From Treponema sp. (GTDB lineage Bacteria; Spirochaetota; Spirochaetia; Treponematales; Treponemataceae): DNA of 33,449 bases. The translations under genes were made by a program, and so were the position numbers. The notes below the pieces were generated by a model, which did no database searches, was not told where the DNA came from, and saw nothing but the letters and a program-made list of their open reading frames with translations. Positions within the stretch are counted from its first letter, which is position 1. Every line of letters begins with the position of its first letter. Location of the stretch: the NCBI GenBank assembly GCA_017386165.1, contig JAFNQK010000077.1, positions 1 through 33,449 of the forward strand, written 5' to 3'. Shown here piece by piece: positions 16,066-24,002 of this stretch.

Positions 16066-16422
16066 ATGACAGAATCAGTTATGTCCCCTGCTGCGCAGAT
16101 AATAGTTTCTATAGTACCAATCGTTGGCATTGCCTTTGGAGCAATGGTAATTTTCTTCTATATATTATGGCATCACCACGAAGTAAAACTCCAGATTAAA
16201 ACCGGAACCTTTGTACCTAAAAAGTTCAACTTTGCAGCCTTTTCATTACTCACAGGTCTGCTCCTAACAGGTGTGGGAATAATTCTTTCCTTTGTTTTTG
16301 CCCTTATGAACGGTTTTTCTTACTCACTCCTCGGAGGATTAATTCCTGCCGTTGTAGGCATCAGTTTTCTCCTGTTCTATAAGTTCTATCCGGAGTTCCA
16401 CACAAAGAACGATGAAAAATAA
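16066..16422 (+). CDS. Small membrane protein (DUF6249-like) of the ECF sigma operon
   Basis: The protein has 118 residues from ATG 16066, chosen over a TTG at 16045 because GAGG lies eight bases upstream. There are three hydrophobic segments at about 9-32, 52-78 and 82-103. A basic/histidine-rich loop (WHHHEVKLQIKTG) after the first segment resembles small membrane proteins often found beside bacterial sigma/anti-sigma pairs. No enzymatic motif is visible. It overlaps the sigma gene by 11 bases, so a role in the same signalling unit, for instance as sensor, is plausible but inferred. Confidence 0.75.
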   Translation: MTESVMSPAAQIIVSIVPIVGIAFGAMVIFFYILWHHHEVKLQIKTGTFVPKKFNFAAFSLLTGLLLTGVGIILSFVFALMNGFSYSLLGGLIPAVVGISFLLFYKFYPEFHTKNDEK

Positions 16423-16996
16423 TCTGGCTCGCCAAAATGAGCTTGAACTTATTAAACGACGCGATTTTTCTCTAATTAAACGAATCCTTGCAGGTGATGA
16501 TGATTCATTTGCAAGATTAATGACCTACTACAAAACAAAAGTTTTTATATTTGGAAAAAGTTTTTTTAAAAATGAAACAGATGCCGAAGACTTTGTACAG
16601 GAAGTCTTTATCAAGGTGTATACCCATCTTCATTCTTTTAAAGGAAAATCCCAGTTTTCCACCTGGCTCATGCGCATTGCCTATACCACAGCAATCAATT
16701 CTGTTAATCGCAGAAAAGAATACCTTCCACTTTCTGATGAGCTGATAATTGCAGACCAGATGAACATAAGCCCGGAAGAACAGCAGATTAGAAAAATTAC
16801 AAAACTTGCCATCAAAGAAGCCATTAACGAGTTACCGGAAAAATACGCAGTCTGCATCGATATGTATTTTTCCTACGATATTCCTTATGCAGAAATCAGC
16901 GAAATGACGGGTTATCCGTTAAACACAATAAAAAGTCATATATTCAGAGCAAAAAAAATACTAAAAGATAAACTGGAGGAATTACATGCAAACTAA
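16412..16996 (+). CDS. ECF-type RNA polymerase sigma factor (RpoE-like)
   Basis: The protein has 194 residues. Region 2 covers about 33-115, with DAEDFVQEVFIKVYTHLHSF (core binding and -10 melting) and FSTWLMRIAYTTAINSVNRR. Region 4 covers about 130-188, with LPEKYAVCIDMYF and a helix-turn-helix in YAEISEMTGYPLNTIKSHIFRAKK, which reads the -35 element. Regions 1 and 3 are missing, as in group IV sigmas. It overlaps both neighbours by 11 bases, which implies coupled translation. The downstream gene encodes its likely anti-sigma. The inducing signal is unknown, but the two membrane partners suggest envelope stress. Confidence 0.93.
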   Translation: MKNNLARQNELELIKRRDFSLIKRILAGDDDSFARLMTYYKTKVFIFGKSFFKNETDAEDFVQEVFIKVYTHLHSFKGKSQFSTWLMRIAYTTAINSVNRRKEYLPLSDELIIADQMNISPEEQQIRKITKLAIKEAINELPEKYAVCIDMYFSYDIPYAEISEMTGYPLNTIKSHIFRAKKILKDKLEELHAN

Positions 16997-17459
16997 ATGC
17001 GAACAAATCATGAACGAGTACCTTGCATTAGACAAAAATCAGCGTGTACCACTCAAAATTTCAAAGCACCTTTTAACCTGCGAACATTGTCGCAGCAAAA
17101 TTAAATTAATTGCCACCGCAGAAAAACAGATTTCAGCTCCACTCAAAGTTGAAACAACAAAGACCGACAGTTCAATCGAGGCAGTAATGTCAGAAATCAA
17201 TAAGATTGAAATGGAAAAAATCAGAAAGCATCAGCTTCCTGTAATCTGGTGGGTGATTTTTGGATTAATAATGATTGTACTTCTGGTAGGTGCAACTCAG
17301 TACATCCGTGGCTTCAACAACAACTACATAACATCAACTTATGCATTACTTCTTGCAGGTTGTATCATTGGTTATACAGCAGTTTTTGTTTACAGCCACA
17401 TCGATGCTTTTGTAAAAAAGATAAGCACAGTTGTAAAAGGTATACAACCGTCGGCTTAA
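16986..17459 (+). CDS. Anti-sigma factor with zinc-binding (ZAS-type) N-terminus
   Basis: The protein has 157 residues. The cytoplasmic N-terminal domain (about 1-80) carries H-x3-C-x2-C (HLLTCEHC at about 34-41), the signature of ZAS anti-sigma domains that clamp ECF sigmas. Two membrane segments follow at about 83-105 and 117-137 with only a very short external loop, then a cytoplasmic tail. The lack of a periplasmic sensor domain suggests that sensing happens in the membrane, in the cytoplasm, or through the small membrane protein encoded first in the operon. It ends two bases before the convergent endopeptidase gene. Confidence 0.82.
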   Translation: MQTKCEQIMNEYLALDKNQRVPLKISKHLLTCEHCRSKIKLIATAEKQISAPLKVETTKTDSSIEAVMSEINKIEMEKIRKHQLPVIWWVIFGLIMIVLLVGATQYIRGFNNNYITSTYALLLAGCIIGYTAVFVYSHIDAFVKKISTVVKGIQPSA

Positions 17460-17461
17460 AT

Positions 17462-18595
17462 CTATCTCCACAAAGCTGCAGGATTTGTAGTTTTTCCGTT
17501 CTTATAAACAGTAAAATGCAAGTGTGGACCGGTACTCATACCTGTACTACCAACTTTACCGATACGGGTATTTGTATCGACATACTTGCCTTTTGTAACA
17601 AGTGTAGCACTCATGTGACCATACAAAGTCTTATAGCCTGAATGATGTGTTACGATTACATAATTTCCATATACATTGTTAAAACCAACAGAAGAAACAA
17701 CACCACCTAAAGCGGCATAAATCGGAGTTCCCATAGGACACGCCATATCGATACCACTGTGATAAGAACGTTTGCCGCTAAACGGAGAACTTCTCCATCC
17801 ATAATAGGAAGAAACGTAATATCTGTTGTGAATTGGTTTATGAAACAAGTCGCCGTTAATTTCCTGACGAGTAACCCAGTCAAGTTCTGCATCCGGAACA
17901 AATACGGTCTGACCAGCATTAAGCTTTACATTTGTTTCAAGGTTATTTGCCTTGGCACATTTTTCAGCACTTACTTCATATTTAGTTGCAATAGTATCGA
18001 TTGTTTCTCCACTCTTGCGTACTGTATAAATGATTCCAGGCATTGAAGGAATCTTAAGATACTGACCAATCTGCAAAAGACGAGACTGGTGAATGTTATT
18101 TACACTGATAATTGTGTCCTGAGTAATTCCAAAATTATCAGCAATATATCCAATCATATCGCCTTTTTTTACGCGGTATGTGTAATAGCACAAATCCAAA
18201 TCTTCTGTTGTATTTTCCTGAGCGAACAAAGCATGAGCTGCTTCCAAAGAATCATCACCTGTTGCAGAACTATCGATTTCTTCGAGCAGAGCAAGATCTT
18301 CATCTTTTATCTCATTAGAAACCTCAGCAACAATTTCAGAACTCTTTTGTTCTGCTGGAGAAGAATTTTTTTCTACAACGGCAATAGATTCAGACGGAGA
18401 TTCGTAACCACCAATACCTTTCTGTACATTCGCATTGTTTACAATCGCAATCACACCCAAAGTGAGCAAAGCCCCACCACAAAAGCTCACTGCTGTATTT
18501 AATACTATCCGTCGAATTTTATTGTTAAAAACTCTGTTGTACATACGACCTAATTTATTTCCACTTTCATTTTTATAATTTGCAAATCGCTTCAT
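17462..18595 (-). CDS. LysM and M23 peptidoglycan endopeptidase
   Basis: The protein has 377 residues and is membrane-anchored by a segment at about 31-53, placing the rest in the periplasm. A Glu/Ser-rich linker leads to two LysM modules (about 139-184 and 189-235) that bind peptidoglycan. The M23 (LytM-like) domain follows at about 258-377 and has a full zinc site: H279 and D283 (HSGIDMA) and H360 (HLH at 358-360), plus H327 (LYGHMS). It should therefore be catalytically active rather than an activator-type degenerate LytM. AGGTG lies before ATG 18595. It is 11 bases downstream of rlmE and probably cotranscribed. Confidence 0.92.
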   Translation of the reverse strand: MKRFANYKNESGNKLGRMYNRVFNNKIRRIVLNTAVSFCGGALLTLGVIAIVNNANVQKGIGGYESPSESIAVVEKNSSPAEQKSSEIVAEVSNEIKDEDLALLEEIDSSATGDDSLEAAHALFAQENTTEDLDLCYYTYRVKKGDMIGYIADNFGITQDTIISVNNIHQSRLLQIGQYLKIPSMPGIIYTVRKSGETIDTIATKYEVSAEKCAKANNLETNVKLNAGQTVFVPDAELDWVTRQEINGDLFHKPIHNRYYVSSYYGWRSSPFSGKRSYHSGIDMACPMGTPIYAALGGVVSSVGFNNVYGNYVIVTHHSGYKTLYGHMSATLVTKGKYVDTNTRIGKVGSTGMSTGPHLHFTVYKNGKTTNPAALWR

Positions 18596-18606
18596 ATATT
18601 GTACAC

Positions 18607-19203
18607 CTATTTTCGAGAAACACCAACTAAGAAAGTTTCAAATGATTCATTTCTGCAGGCCTCTGGCTTAAATCCTTTGGCAGTAACAAAAAGTTCACGC
18701 ATTTTTTTCAAGAACTGCTGCTGATCACCATTCTGAAAAATTTTTACACAGAAGTTTCCGCCTTTTTTGAGCATTGTTTCTGCATACCAGATTGCCATTT
18801 CTACAAGCTGCTGACTTCTGGCAGTATCAACAATTCTGTTTCCTGTCGTAAGAGGAGCGGCATCGCATACAACTAAATCAAAAGGTCCCAAAGCCTTAAT
18901 CTGCTTTCTGATTGCAGCATCGTTTAAATCCCCCTGCAAAAAGGTAAGATTTTCACCGCGAACAGATTTAGAAAGAGGATTCAAATCGCAGCTAACAACA
19001 TGTCCGCCTTCGCCTAAATTACGGAGAAGAAAAGTTGTCCAGCTTCCTGGGGCTGCACCTAAATCCAATACATTGCAATTCTTTTTTATCATGCCAAATT
19101 TTTCATCCATTTCTTTTAATTTATAAACGGATCTGGCAGGATAACCTTCTGAGAATGCTTTTTGTGACCAATAATCTGGTTTTTCGTAGCTGTTTGATGG
19201 CAT
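18607..19203 (-). CDS. rlmE: 23S rRNA 2'-O-ribose methyltransferase RlmE (FtsJ)
   Basis: Methylates the 2'-OH of the A-loop uridine (U2552 in E. coli numbering) late in 50S assembly. The protein has 198 residues from ATG 19203; a TTG at 19212 would add three residues. The SAM motif LDLGAAPGSW is at 46-55. The K-D-K-E catalytic tetrad is complete: K28 (RSVYKLKE), D114 (CDAAP), K154 (CVKIFQ) and E189 (ESFETFLV). The length is normal for the family. It is divergent from the polyprenyl synthase gene across 63 bases and is followed by the LysM-M23 gene. Confidence 0.94.
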   Translation of the reverse strand: MPSNSYEKPDYWSQKAFSEGYPARSVYKLKEMDEKFGMIKKNCNVLDLGAAPGSWTTFLLRNLGEGGHVVSCDLNPLSKSVRGENLTFLQGDLNDAAIRKQIKALGPFDLVVCDAAPLTTGNRIVDTARSQQLVEMAIWYAETMLKKGGNFCVKIFQNGDQQQFLKKMRELFVTAKGFKPEACRNESFETFLVGVSRK

Positions 19204-19230
19204 AGTACTCAAATTTTCGGCAAATTGTAC

Positions 19231-19259
19231 TTAATGTTTAGAACTTTTACCGCTATAAT
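19231..19259 (+). promoter_or_regulatory. Promoter of the polyprenyl synthase gene, apparently leaderless
   Basis: A consensus TATAAT (19254-19259) ends seven bases before ATG 19267, with a weak -35 (TTAATG at 19231) 17 bases upstream. No ribosome site fits between them. Confidence 0.55.
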
Positions 19260-19266
19260 CTATCAT

Positions 19267-20337
19267 ATGAATCAAGAATTTATTCCCATTTTAGAAGAAA
19301 TAGAAAAAGCACTAAAAAAAGCACTTCCTGACCAGACACAAAAAGACTGGCAAAAACTCTGTTTTAGAGAACTGGAATCCAGCGTCAAAAGCGAACATAT
19401 TCAAAATCTCATTACCCCATGTCGCTCATTGATGGACCTTGGAGGAAAAAGATGGAGACCACTTTTGATGGTGCTCTGCTACAAAATGGCACAGGAAAGC
19501 GGTCTTTCTAACGGATTAAAACTAGAAGATGCTCTTTCTCTCACTCCACTTGTAGAATTTGTTCATACCGCAAGTTTAATCCACGACGACATTGAAGACG
19601 GAGCCGACACACGCAGGGGAAAACCTGCCGCCCACATAACCTATGGTCTGGATACCGCATTAAATGCCGCAAGCTGGTTGTATTTTCTTGCTTCCTGCTG
19701 TATTGATAAACTGAGTGCACCTGTAGAACTCAAGAATCGTTTTTACATCCTCTATGCCACAGAACTCAGAAGACTCCACCTGGGACAGGCAATGGATATT
19801 TACTGGCACAGAAATCCAGATCTTTTCCCGACGATTGATGAATACAAGGCTATGGTTCACTGCAAGACCGGAACACTTGCAAGCCTTGCAACCCAGGTTG
19901 GTATCACCGCAGGAGGAGCTACAGAAGAACAGGCAATCAAGGCAGGAGAAATAGCCGCAAAACTTGGAGAAGGCTTTCAGATTCTCGATGACGTTCAAAA
20001 CCTCACAACCGGAAATCCCGGCAAAAAACGGGGAGACGATATCGTCGAGGGCAAAAAGAGCCTTCCTGTTCTCTTGCACATCCAGCATAACCCAGAAGAC
20101 AAAGAAAAAATTGCAAAGCTTTTTGAAACAGCCCGCAGAGACGGAATCGAAAGCCCCGCAGTTGAAGAATGCATCCACATTCTCGAGCAAAAAGGCGCAA
20201 TTATGCAGGCTCGGGAACAAGGCCTCGAATGTATAAAACAAAACAGCCAGAACCTTGCAAATATTTTTGGTACAAAAGCCTCTTCCAAATCTGCAGCACA
20301 AATTGTAGACTTATTCCTAGGAATGGCAAATGCGTGA
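19267..20337 (+). CDS. Polyprenyl (all-trans) diphosphate synthase
   Basis: Condenses isopentenyl diphosphate onto an allylic primer to make a linear isoprenoid. The protein has 356 residues from ATG 19267; the upstream TTG at 19225 would add MYLMFRT-type residues across the promoter and is rejected. GGKRWRP at 59-65 binds diphosphate. The first Asp-rich motif is D107-D108-x-x-D111, followed by RR. The second is D241-D242-V-Q-N245, with asparagine in place of the last aspartate. Small residues A102 and S103 before the first motif suggest a product of C20 or longer. It overlaps the next TPR gene by eight bases. Whether it supplies quinones or cell-wall carriers cannot be told. Confidence 0.88.
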   Translation: MNQEFIPILEEIEKALKKALPDQTQKDWQKLCFRELESSVKSEHIQNLITPCRSLMDLGGKRWRPLLMVLCYKMAQESGLSNGLKLEDALSLTPLVEFVHTASLIHDDIEDGADTRRGKPAAHITYGLDTALNAASWLYFLASCCIDKLSAPVELKNRFYILYATELRRLHLGQAMDIYWHRNPDLFPTIDEYKAMVHCKTGTLASLATQVGITAGGATEEQAIKAGEIAAKLGEGFQILDDVQNLTTGNPGKKRGDDIVEGKKSLPVLLHIQHNPEDKEKIAKLFETARRDGIESPAVEECIHILEQKGAIMQAREQGLECIKQNSQNLANIFGTKASSKSAAQIVDLFLGMANA

Positions 20338-20863
20338 AACTGCTGACAAACTGAACAATCAGGCAATTCTTCTTGCCCAGGACGGTTCCTACAAAGAAGC
20401 AATCGCCTGTTTTGTTCGTGCACTTACAATAGAAAAAGACAATACCCTGCTCTGGTACAATCTTGGAATAACCTATCGGGATGCAGGCAATACAACTGCC
20501 GCCCGGGAATGCCTTGAGCATGCCCACAACATCGACGAAACCGATTTAGAAGTTATCGAAGAGCTTGCCTTAATCTGCTTTCATACAAAAGATTACGACA
20601 GCGCCCTCGCCTACAGCTACGAAGGTCTCGATATAAATCCACAGGACTGTAACCTCTGGAATACCGTCGGTGTTGTATATTTTAACAAGGCAGAATACAA
20701 AGACGCTCAGGAAGCCTTTGAAATGGCAGTAATGATTAATCCTTATTATTTTGATGCCCTCTACAATCTCAGAGATACCTACAAAGAAGTGGGCAACAAG
20801 CCAGGCGAACAGGAGTGTAATCTGAGACTCTCGCAAATTAAGAAACGAGGAGAAAACTACTGA
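20330..20863 (+). CDS. TPR protein
   Basis: The protein has 177 residues and about four consecutive tetratricopeptide units over residues 3-150, for example NTLLWYNLGITYRDAGNTTA and a following unit with NLWNTVGVVYFNKAEYKDA. There is no signal peptide or membrane segment. It begins eight bases before the stop of the polyprenyl synthase and shares a single base with the next ATG, so the three genes form one tightly coupled operon. It is probably an adaptor; no partner is evident from the sequence. Confidence 0.85.
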   Translation: MRETADKLNNQAILLAQDGSYKEAIACFVRALTIEKDNTLLWYNLGITYRDAGNTTAARECLEHAHNIDETDLEVIEELALICFHTKDYDSALAYSYEGLDINPQDCNLWNTVGVVYFNKAEYKDAQEAFEMAVMINPYYFDALYNLRDTYKEVGNKPGEQECNLRLSQIKKRGENY

Positions 20864-21255
20864 TGAAAGCAATCTATACAGTTATTCAGATAGAAGAAGA
20901 CTTCATTACAGTTGCCGAAGAAAATCCCATGAATCCTCAAAAAAAACTTTCTGAGATCAAAATAAAAAATCTTTCAAACTTTGATATGCACCTGGGTTCC
21001 CACGTTTACATTGGATTCCCGAAAAAAATAGAAGCATTTTACGGAATTTTAGGATTATTCTTTCCAATTATTGCAGCAGCCCTGGGATTATTTTTAAGTC
21101 CACACTTTGCAAGTCTAATAAAAATTGAACCAACAGAGCTTATTAAAGCAACTTGTACAATTGCATTCTTTGCCATCGCCACAAGCATTGTATTTTTCTG
21201 CTCAAGAAAACTCCCGGTTAAGATGCAGCTTCAGATTACAGGGGTGTTGGACTAA
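20863..21255 (+). CDS. RseC/MucC-like two-helix membrane protein
   Basis: The protein has 130 residues. A short beta-rich N-terminal domain (about 1-58), which would lie in the cytoplasm, is followed by two membrane helices at about 60-82 and 91-113. This matches the outline of the RseC/MucC family. The cysteine pairs that many RseC proteins carry in the N-terminal domain are absent, so a redox role is doubtful. GAGGAG precedes ATG 20863, which overlaps the previous stop by one base. It ends 13 bases before the convergent cheB. Confidence 0.5.
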   Translation: MKAIYTVIQIEEDFITVAEENPMNPQKKLSEIKIKNLSNFDMHLGSHVYIGFPKKIEAFYGILGLFFPIIAAALGLFLSPHFASLIKIEPTELIKATCTIAFFAIATSIVFFCSRKLPVKMQLQITGVLD

Positions 21256-21268
21256 ACCGCACCTCTTA

Positions 21269-22480
21269 TTATACATGCTCGCGTGCAAGCTTACTTATTT
21301 CATCTGCCATATCGTGCAGGCTTACCTGCTTTTGTACACCACCGAGTTCGTATGCAACTCGAGGCATACCGTAAACGATTGAACTGGCTTCATCCTGTCC
21401 TAGAGTATATGCACCCTGCTTGCGCATTTCAGTAATTTCCTGAGCACCGTCACGGCCCATACCGGTCATAATTACACCAAGAGCATTATTTTTATAAATG
21501 CGGGCAACGCTTTCAAAAAGAACATCCGCACTCGGACGATGTCCGTTACGAGGATCTTTCTGATTAGTTCTGATGACATTACCGCCAAGACGGTCTTCTA
21601 CTTCGATATGATATGCACCTGGGGCAATATAAATATTTCCGTCTTCAATAAGCATACCGTCGCTTGCTTCCTGAACCTTGAGAGGACAAATTCTATCAAG
21701 ACTCTGGGCAAATTCTTTTGTAAATCCCGGCGGCATATGCTGAACAACCAGAATCGGCTGTTTCAAATGGGGATCTATAAGCTTAAATACTTCACGGAGG
21801 GCATTTGGTCCACCGGTACTGATACCAAGTGCAATAATCTTGATTTTTCCACCTTCACGGAGAACATCTATTTTTGCAGGTTCACGATGGATTACAACAG
21901 TCTTAAAAAGCGGAGCAAGAACTTCTTTTGTTGGAGCAGGCATTTCTGGCAATTCAGTACCCTTCTGCTTGGCAACAAATCTTTCTGCTTCACGCATCTT
22001 GGTCGCATGCATAAAAAAGTCCGCATGCGGCATATTTTTACCCTTTCGGCGGGCATAACTTACGCCATAAGAAGCAAGTCGTTCAATAAGATCTTCCTGA
22101 ACATTAACAACGTCTGTACTAACAGAACCACCCGGCTTTGTAATAAAATCACAGGCGCCAAGTTCAAGACATTCCATTGTTACTGCAGCACCCTTTGTCG
22201 CAATTGACGAAAGAATGATTACAGGAATATCGATTTTTCTTGCTTTACGTTCTTTTAAGAATTCGACACCTGTCATAACAGGCATTTCGATATCGAGAAC
22301 AATGATATCCGGATTATACTGAGGCAGCAAATCCAGCAAAAGCTGACCGTTACTAGCTTTTCCAACAACCTGCATACCAGGAGTCTCATTTACCATTCTG
22401 GAAACAAGATTTCGCATCAAAGCAGAATCATCGCAAATCATTACAGAGAGTGTATCGTAGCCAGAATCTTTAATTTCCAT
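21269..22480 (-). CDS. cheB: Chemotaxis protein-glutamate methylesterase/deamidase CheB
   Basis: Removes methyl groups from chemoreceptor glutamates and deamidates glutamines, opposing CheR. The protein has 403 residues. The receiver domain (about 11-125) has acidic pocket D17/D18, phospho-acceptor D63 (VLDIEMP) and K115. A long linker (about 140-210) precedes the methylesterase domain (about 213-400) with the full triad S221 (GISTGGP), H248 (QHMPPGF) and D344 (MTGMGRDGA). A ribosome site (AGAGG) precedes ATG 22480, 12 bases after cheR. Phosphorylation by CheA should activate it; cheA is not in this window. Confidence 0.96.
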   Translation of the reverse strand: MEIKDSGYDTLSVMICDDSALMRNLVSRMVNETPGMQVVGKASNGQLLLDLLPQYNPDIIVLDIEMPVMTGVEFLKERKARKIDIPVIILSSIATKGAAVTMECLELGACDFITKPGGSVSTDVVNVQEDLIERLASYGVSYARRKGKNMPHADFFMHATKMREAERFVAKQKGTELPEMPAPTKEVLAPLFKTVVIHREPAKIDVLREGGKIKIIALGISTGGPNALREVFKLIDPHLKQPILVVQHMPPGFTKEFAQSLDRICPLKVQEASDGMLIEDGNIYIAPGAYHIEVEDRLGGNVIRTNQKDPRNGHRPSADVLFESVARIYKNNALGVIMTGMGRDGAQEITEMRKQGAYTLGQDEASSIVYGMPRVAYELGGVQKQVSLHDMADEISKLAREHV

Positions 22481-22492
22481 ATTGCAAAACCT

Positions 22493-23308
22493 CTACGCGT
22501 TTTTCTGGTAAAGACAAGCCCAGTCTGTTTTTAAGAATTCAAATTTAGTATCCATTCCAAACAAGGATTCAGAGTGTCCAATATAAAGATATGAATGTTT
22601 AGCCATTGAATTCCAGAATCTATCCAGAACAACAAGCTGAGCCGGTTCATCAAAATAAATCATAACATTTCGGCAGAAAACAACATCAAGATCCCGTTTT
22701 CCCGAATCGTTTTTCAGGTTATGGTAGTCAAATTTTACCCTGTCCATAATATCCTGATTAACCTGATATCCGCCTTCTACAGCTGTAAAACAAGTATCAA
22801 GATAATCCTGAGGAACACCATCAACCTTATTTGTTGCATAAAATCCCTGCTGACCAACCATAAGACTCTTTAAGGAAATATCTGATGCCGTTACAGAATA
22901 ATCATATCCCGGCGGAAGAATTTTCTTCATAATCATGGCGATAGTGTAAGGTTCCTCTCCAGTTGAGCAGCCTGCACTCCAGATACGAATGGTTTTATCA
23001 CCCGTCTTCTTTTTTTCTTCCAGAACATGAGGAATAACATAATTTATGAGAGCATCGAAATGTGGCTGGTTTCTAAAGAATCGAGTCAAGTTTGTAGTTA
23101 CAGAGTCCAGCATCTTCTTCATTTCTTCGTGATCTGTTGTGATCAGCTTGTAGAAATCATCAACAGAATCCATACTATGTTCACGAAGCATTTCCTTTAT
23201 TCTGCTGTCGAGAATAGGTCTGTTGGTTGCTGAAAATGTAATTCCACTTTCGTCGTAAATTATCTTTCTAAACCGCTCAAAATCTGCATCATTAAGAATA
23301 TCAGCCAT
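22493..23308 (-). CDS. cheR: Chemotaxis protein methyltransferase CheR
   Basis: SAM-dependent O-methyltransferase that methylates glutamates of chemoreceptors for adaptation. The protein has 271 residues. The N-terminal helical domain (about 8-75) carries the TNLTRFFRN loop at 72-80. The catalytic Rossmann domain includes IWSAGCSTGEEPYTIAM (SAM site) near 108-124, ASDIS near 140-144 and the conserved VVFCRNVMIYF near 209-219. It is the first gene of cheR-cheB. A consensus TATAAT ends seven bases before its ATG and there is no ribosome site, whereas cheB behind it has one. Confidence 0.96.
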   Translation of the reverse strand: MADILNDADFERFRKIIYDESGITFSATNRPILDSRIKEMLREHSMDSVDDFYKLITTDHEEMKKMLDSVTTNLTRFFRNQPHFDALINYVIPHVLEEKKKTGDKTIRIWSAGCSTGEEPYTIAMIMKKILPPGYDYSVTASDISLKSLMVGQQGFYATNKVDGVPQDYLDTCFTAVEGGYQVNQDIMDRVKFDYHNLKNDSGKRDLDVVFCRNVMIYFDEPAQLVVLDRFWNSMAKHSYLYIGHSESLFGMDTKFEFLKTDWACLYQKNA

Positions 23309-23315
23309 ACACTAA

Positions 23316-23321
23316 ATTATA
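23316..23321 (-). promoter_or_regulatory. -10 element of cheR, apparently leaderless
   Basis: On the minus strand TATAAT is followed by seven bases (TTAGTGT) and then ATG 23308. A weak -35 (TTTACT) can be placed 16 bases upstream. Transcription would start at or next to the start codon. Confidence 0.5.
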
Positions 23322-23395
23322 ACACTGTATTTTTAAAAGTAAAATTTTTATTATAATTAGTTTCTGCTCAAATAGAATAAAATCAAAAAGGTTGC

Positions 23396-23401
23396 TATAA
23401 T
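23396..23401 (+). promoter_or_regulatory. -10 element of the lpt operon, apparently leaderless
   Basis: TATAAT at 23396-23401 is followed by CTAGCCA and then ATG 23409, with no Shine-Dalgarno sequence. A second TATAAT at 23352-23357 could give a longer transcript. No good -35 is seen for either. Confidence 0.5.
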
Positions 23402-23408
23402 CTAGCCA

Positions 23409-24002
23409 ATGAAAAGTTATATTCCATTCTTTTTTATTCTTTTCACAATTCTCGTAACAGGCTGTTCTCTCAAATACGGAATGCAAACCTACGACGACAG
23501 CAATATTCCGGAGTTTACATTCAAAAACGCATCCTTTAAGCGCTATCAGAAAGGTGCCGTTCAAATGGAACTGGATGCCGACAAAATGGAACAGTACAAA
23601 GATGGAAAATCTCTCTACGCTCAAAACTTAAGTTTTACCATCAAGGACGAAAACGGAAATGTAACCACCACCGGTACCTGCGGACTTTTGGCAAGCAACA
23701 CTGACACAGAACAATATTCCCTTTATGACGACATTTCAATCAACAACTTAAAAGAAGAAATGGAATTTCTTGCCCACACCCTCAGATGGAACGGCAAAAC
23801 AGAACAATTAACTTCAAACAGAACAGATATAGTTACAATTAAAAAGAACAACACAACAATCCAGGGGAGCGGCTTTTCCGCAAGCGGAGTAACCAAATCC
23901 TATTCCTTTACAGGAGTTGTAACAGGTTCTTTTATCACAGACAATTCAGAAGAATCTCCTGACGAAGCAAATGAGGCAAATAATGAAGAAATCTTTGAAT
24001 AA
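23409..24002 (+). CDS. lptC: LptC-like lipoprotein
   Basis: Lpt bridge component that receives lipid from LptB2FG and passes it to LptA. The protein has 197 residues. The signal sequence ends with a lipobox (LVTGC, C19), so it is probably a lipoprotein instead of being held by an uncleaved helix as in E. coli. The body (about 32-175) shows the beta-jellyroll pattern of the LptC/OstA superfamily with alternating strands (KGAVQMELDADKMEQY, then TTTGTCGLLASNTDT), and an acidic tail ends it. The lptA start lies inside its 3' end, and lptB follows. The assignment rests on fold pattern plus operon. Confidence 0.8.
   Translation: MKSYIPFFFILFTILVTGCSLKYGMQTYDDSNIPEFTFKNASFKRYQKGAVQMELDADKMEQYKDGKSLYAQNLSFTIKDENGNVTTTGTCGLLASNTDTEQYSLYDDISINNLKEEMEFLAHTLRWNGKTEQLTSNRTDIVTIKKNNTTIQGSGFSASGVTKSYSFTGVVTGSFITDNSEESPDEANEANNEEIFE

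Noticed and set aside
19660-20301. 213-residue minus-strand open frame
   Set aside because: Antisense to the polyprenyl synthase, which has full motifs; the peptide is Cys/Phe-rich with no family features.
21539-22207. 222-residue plus-strand open frame
   Set aside because: Antisense to cheB, whose receiver and esterase motifs are intact.
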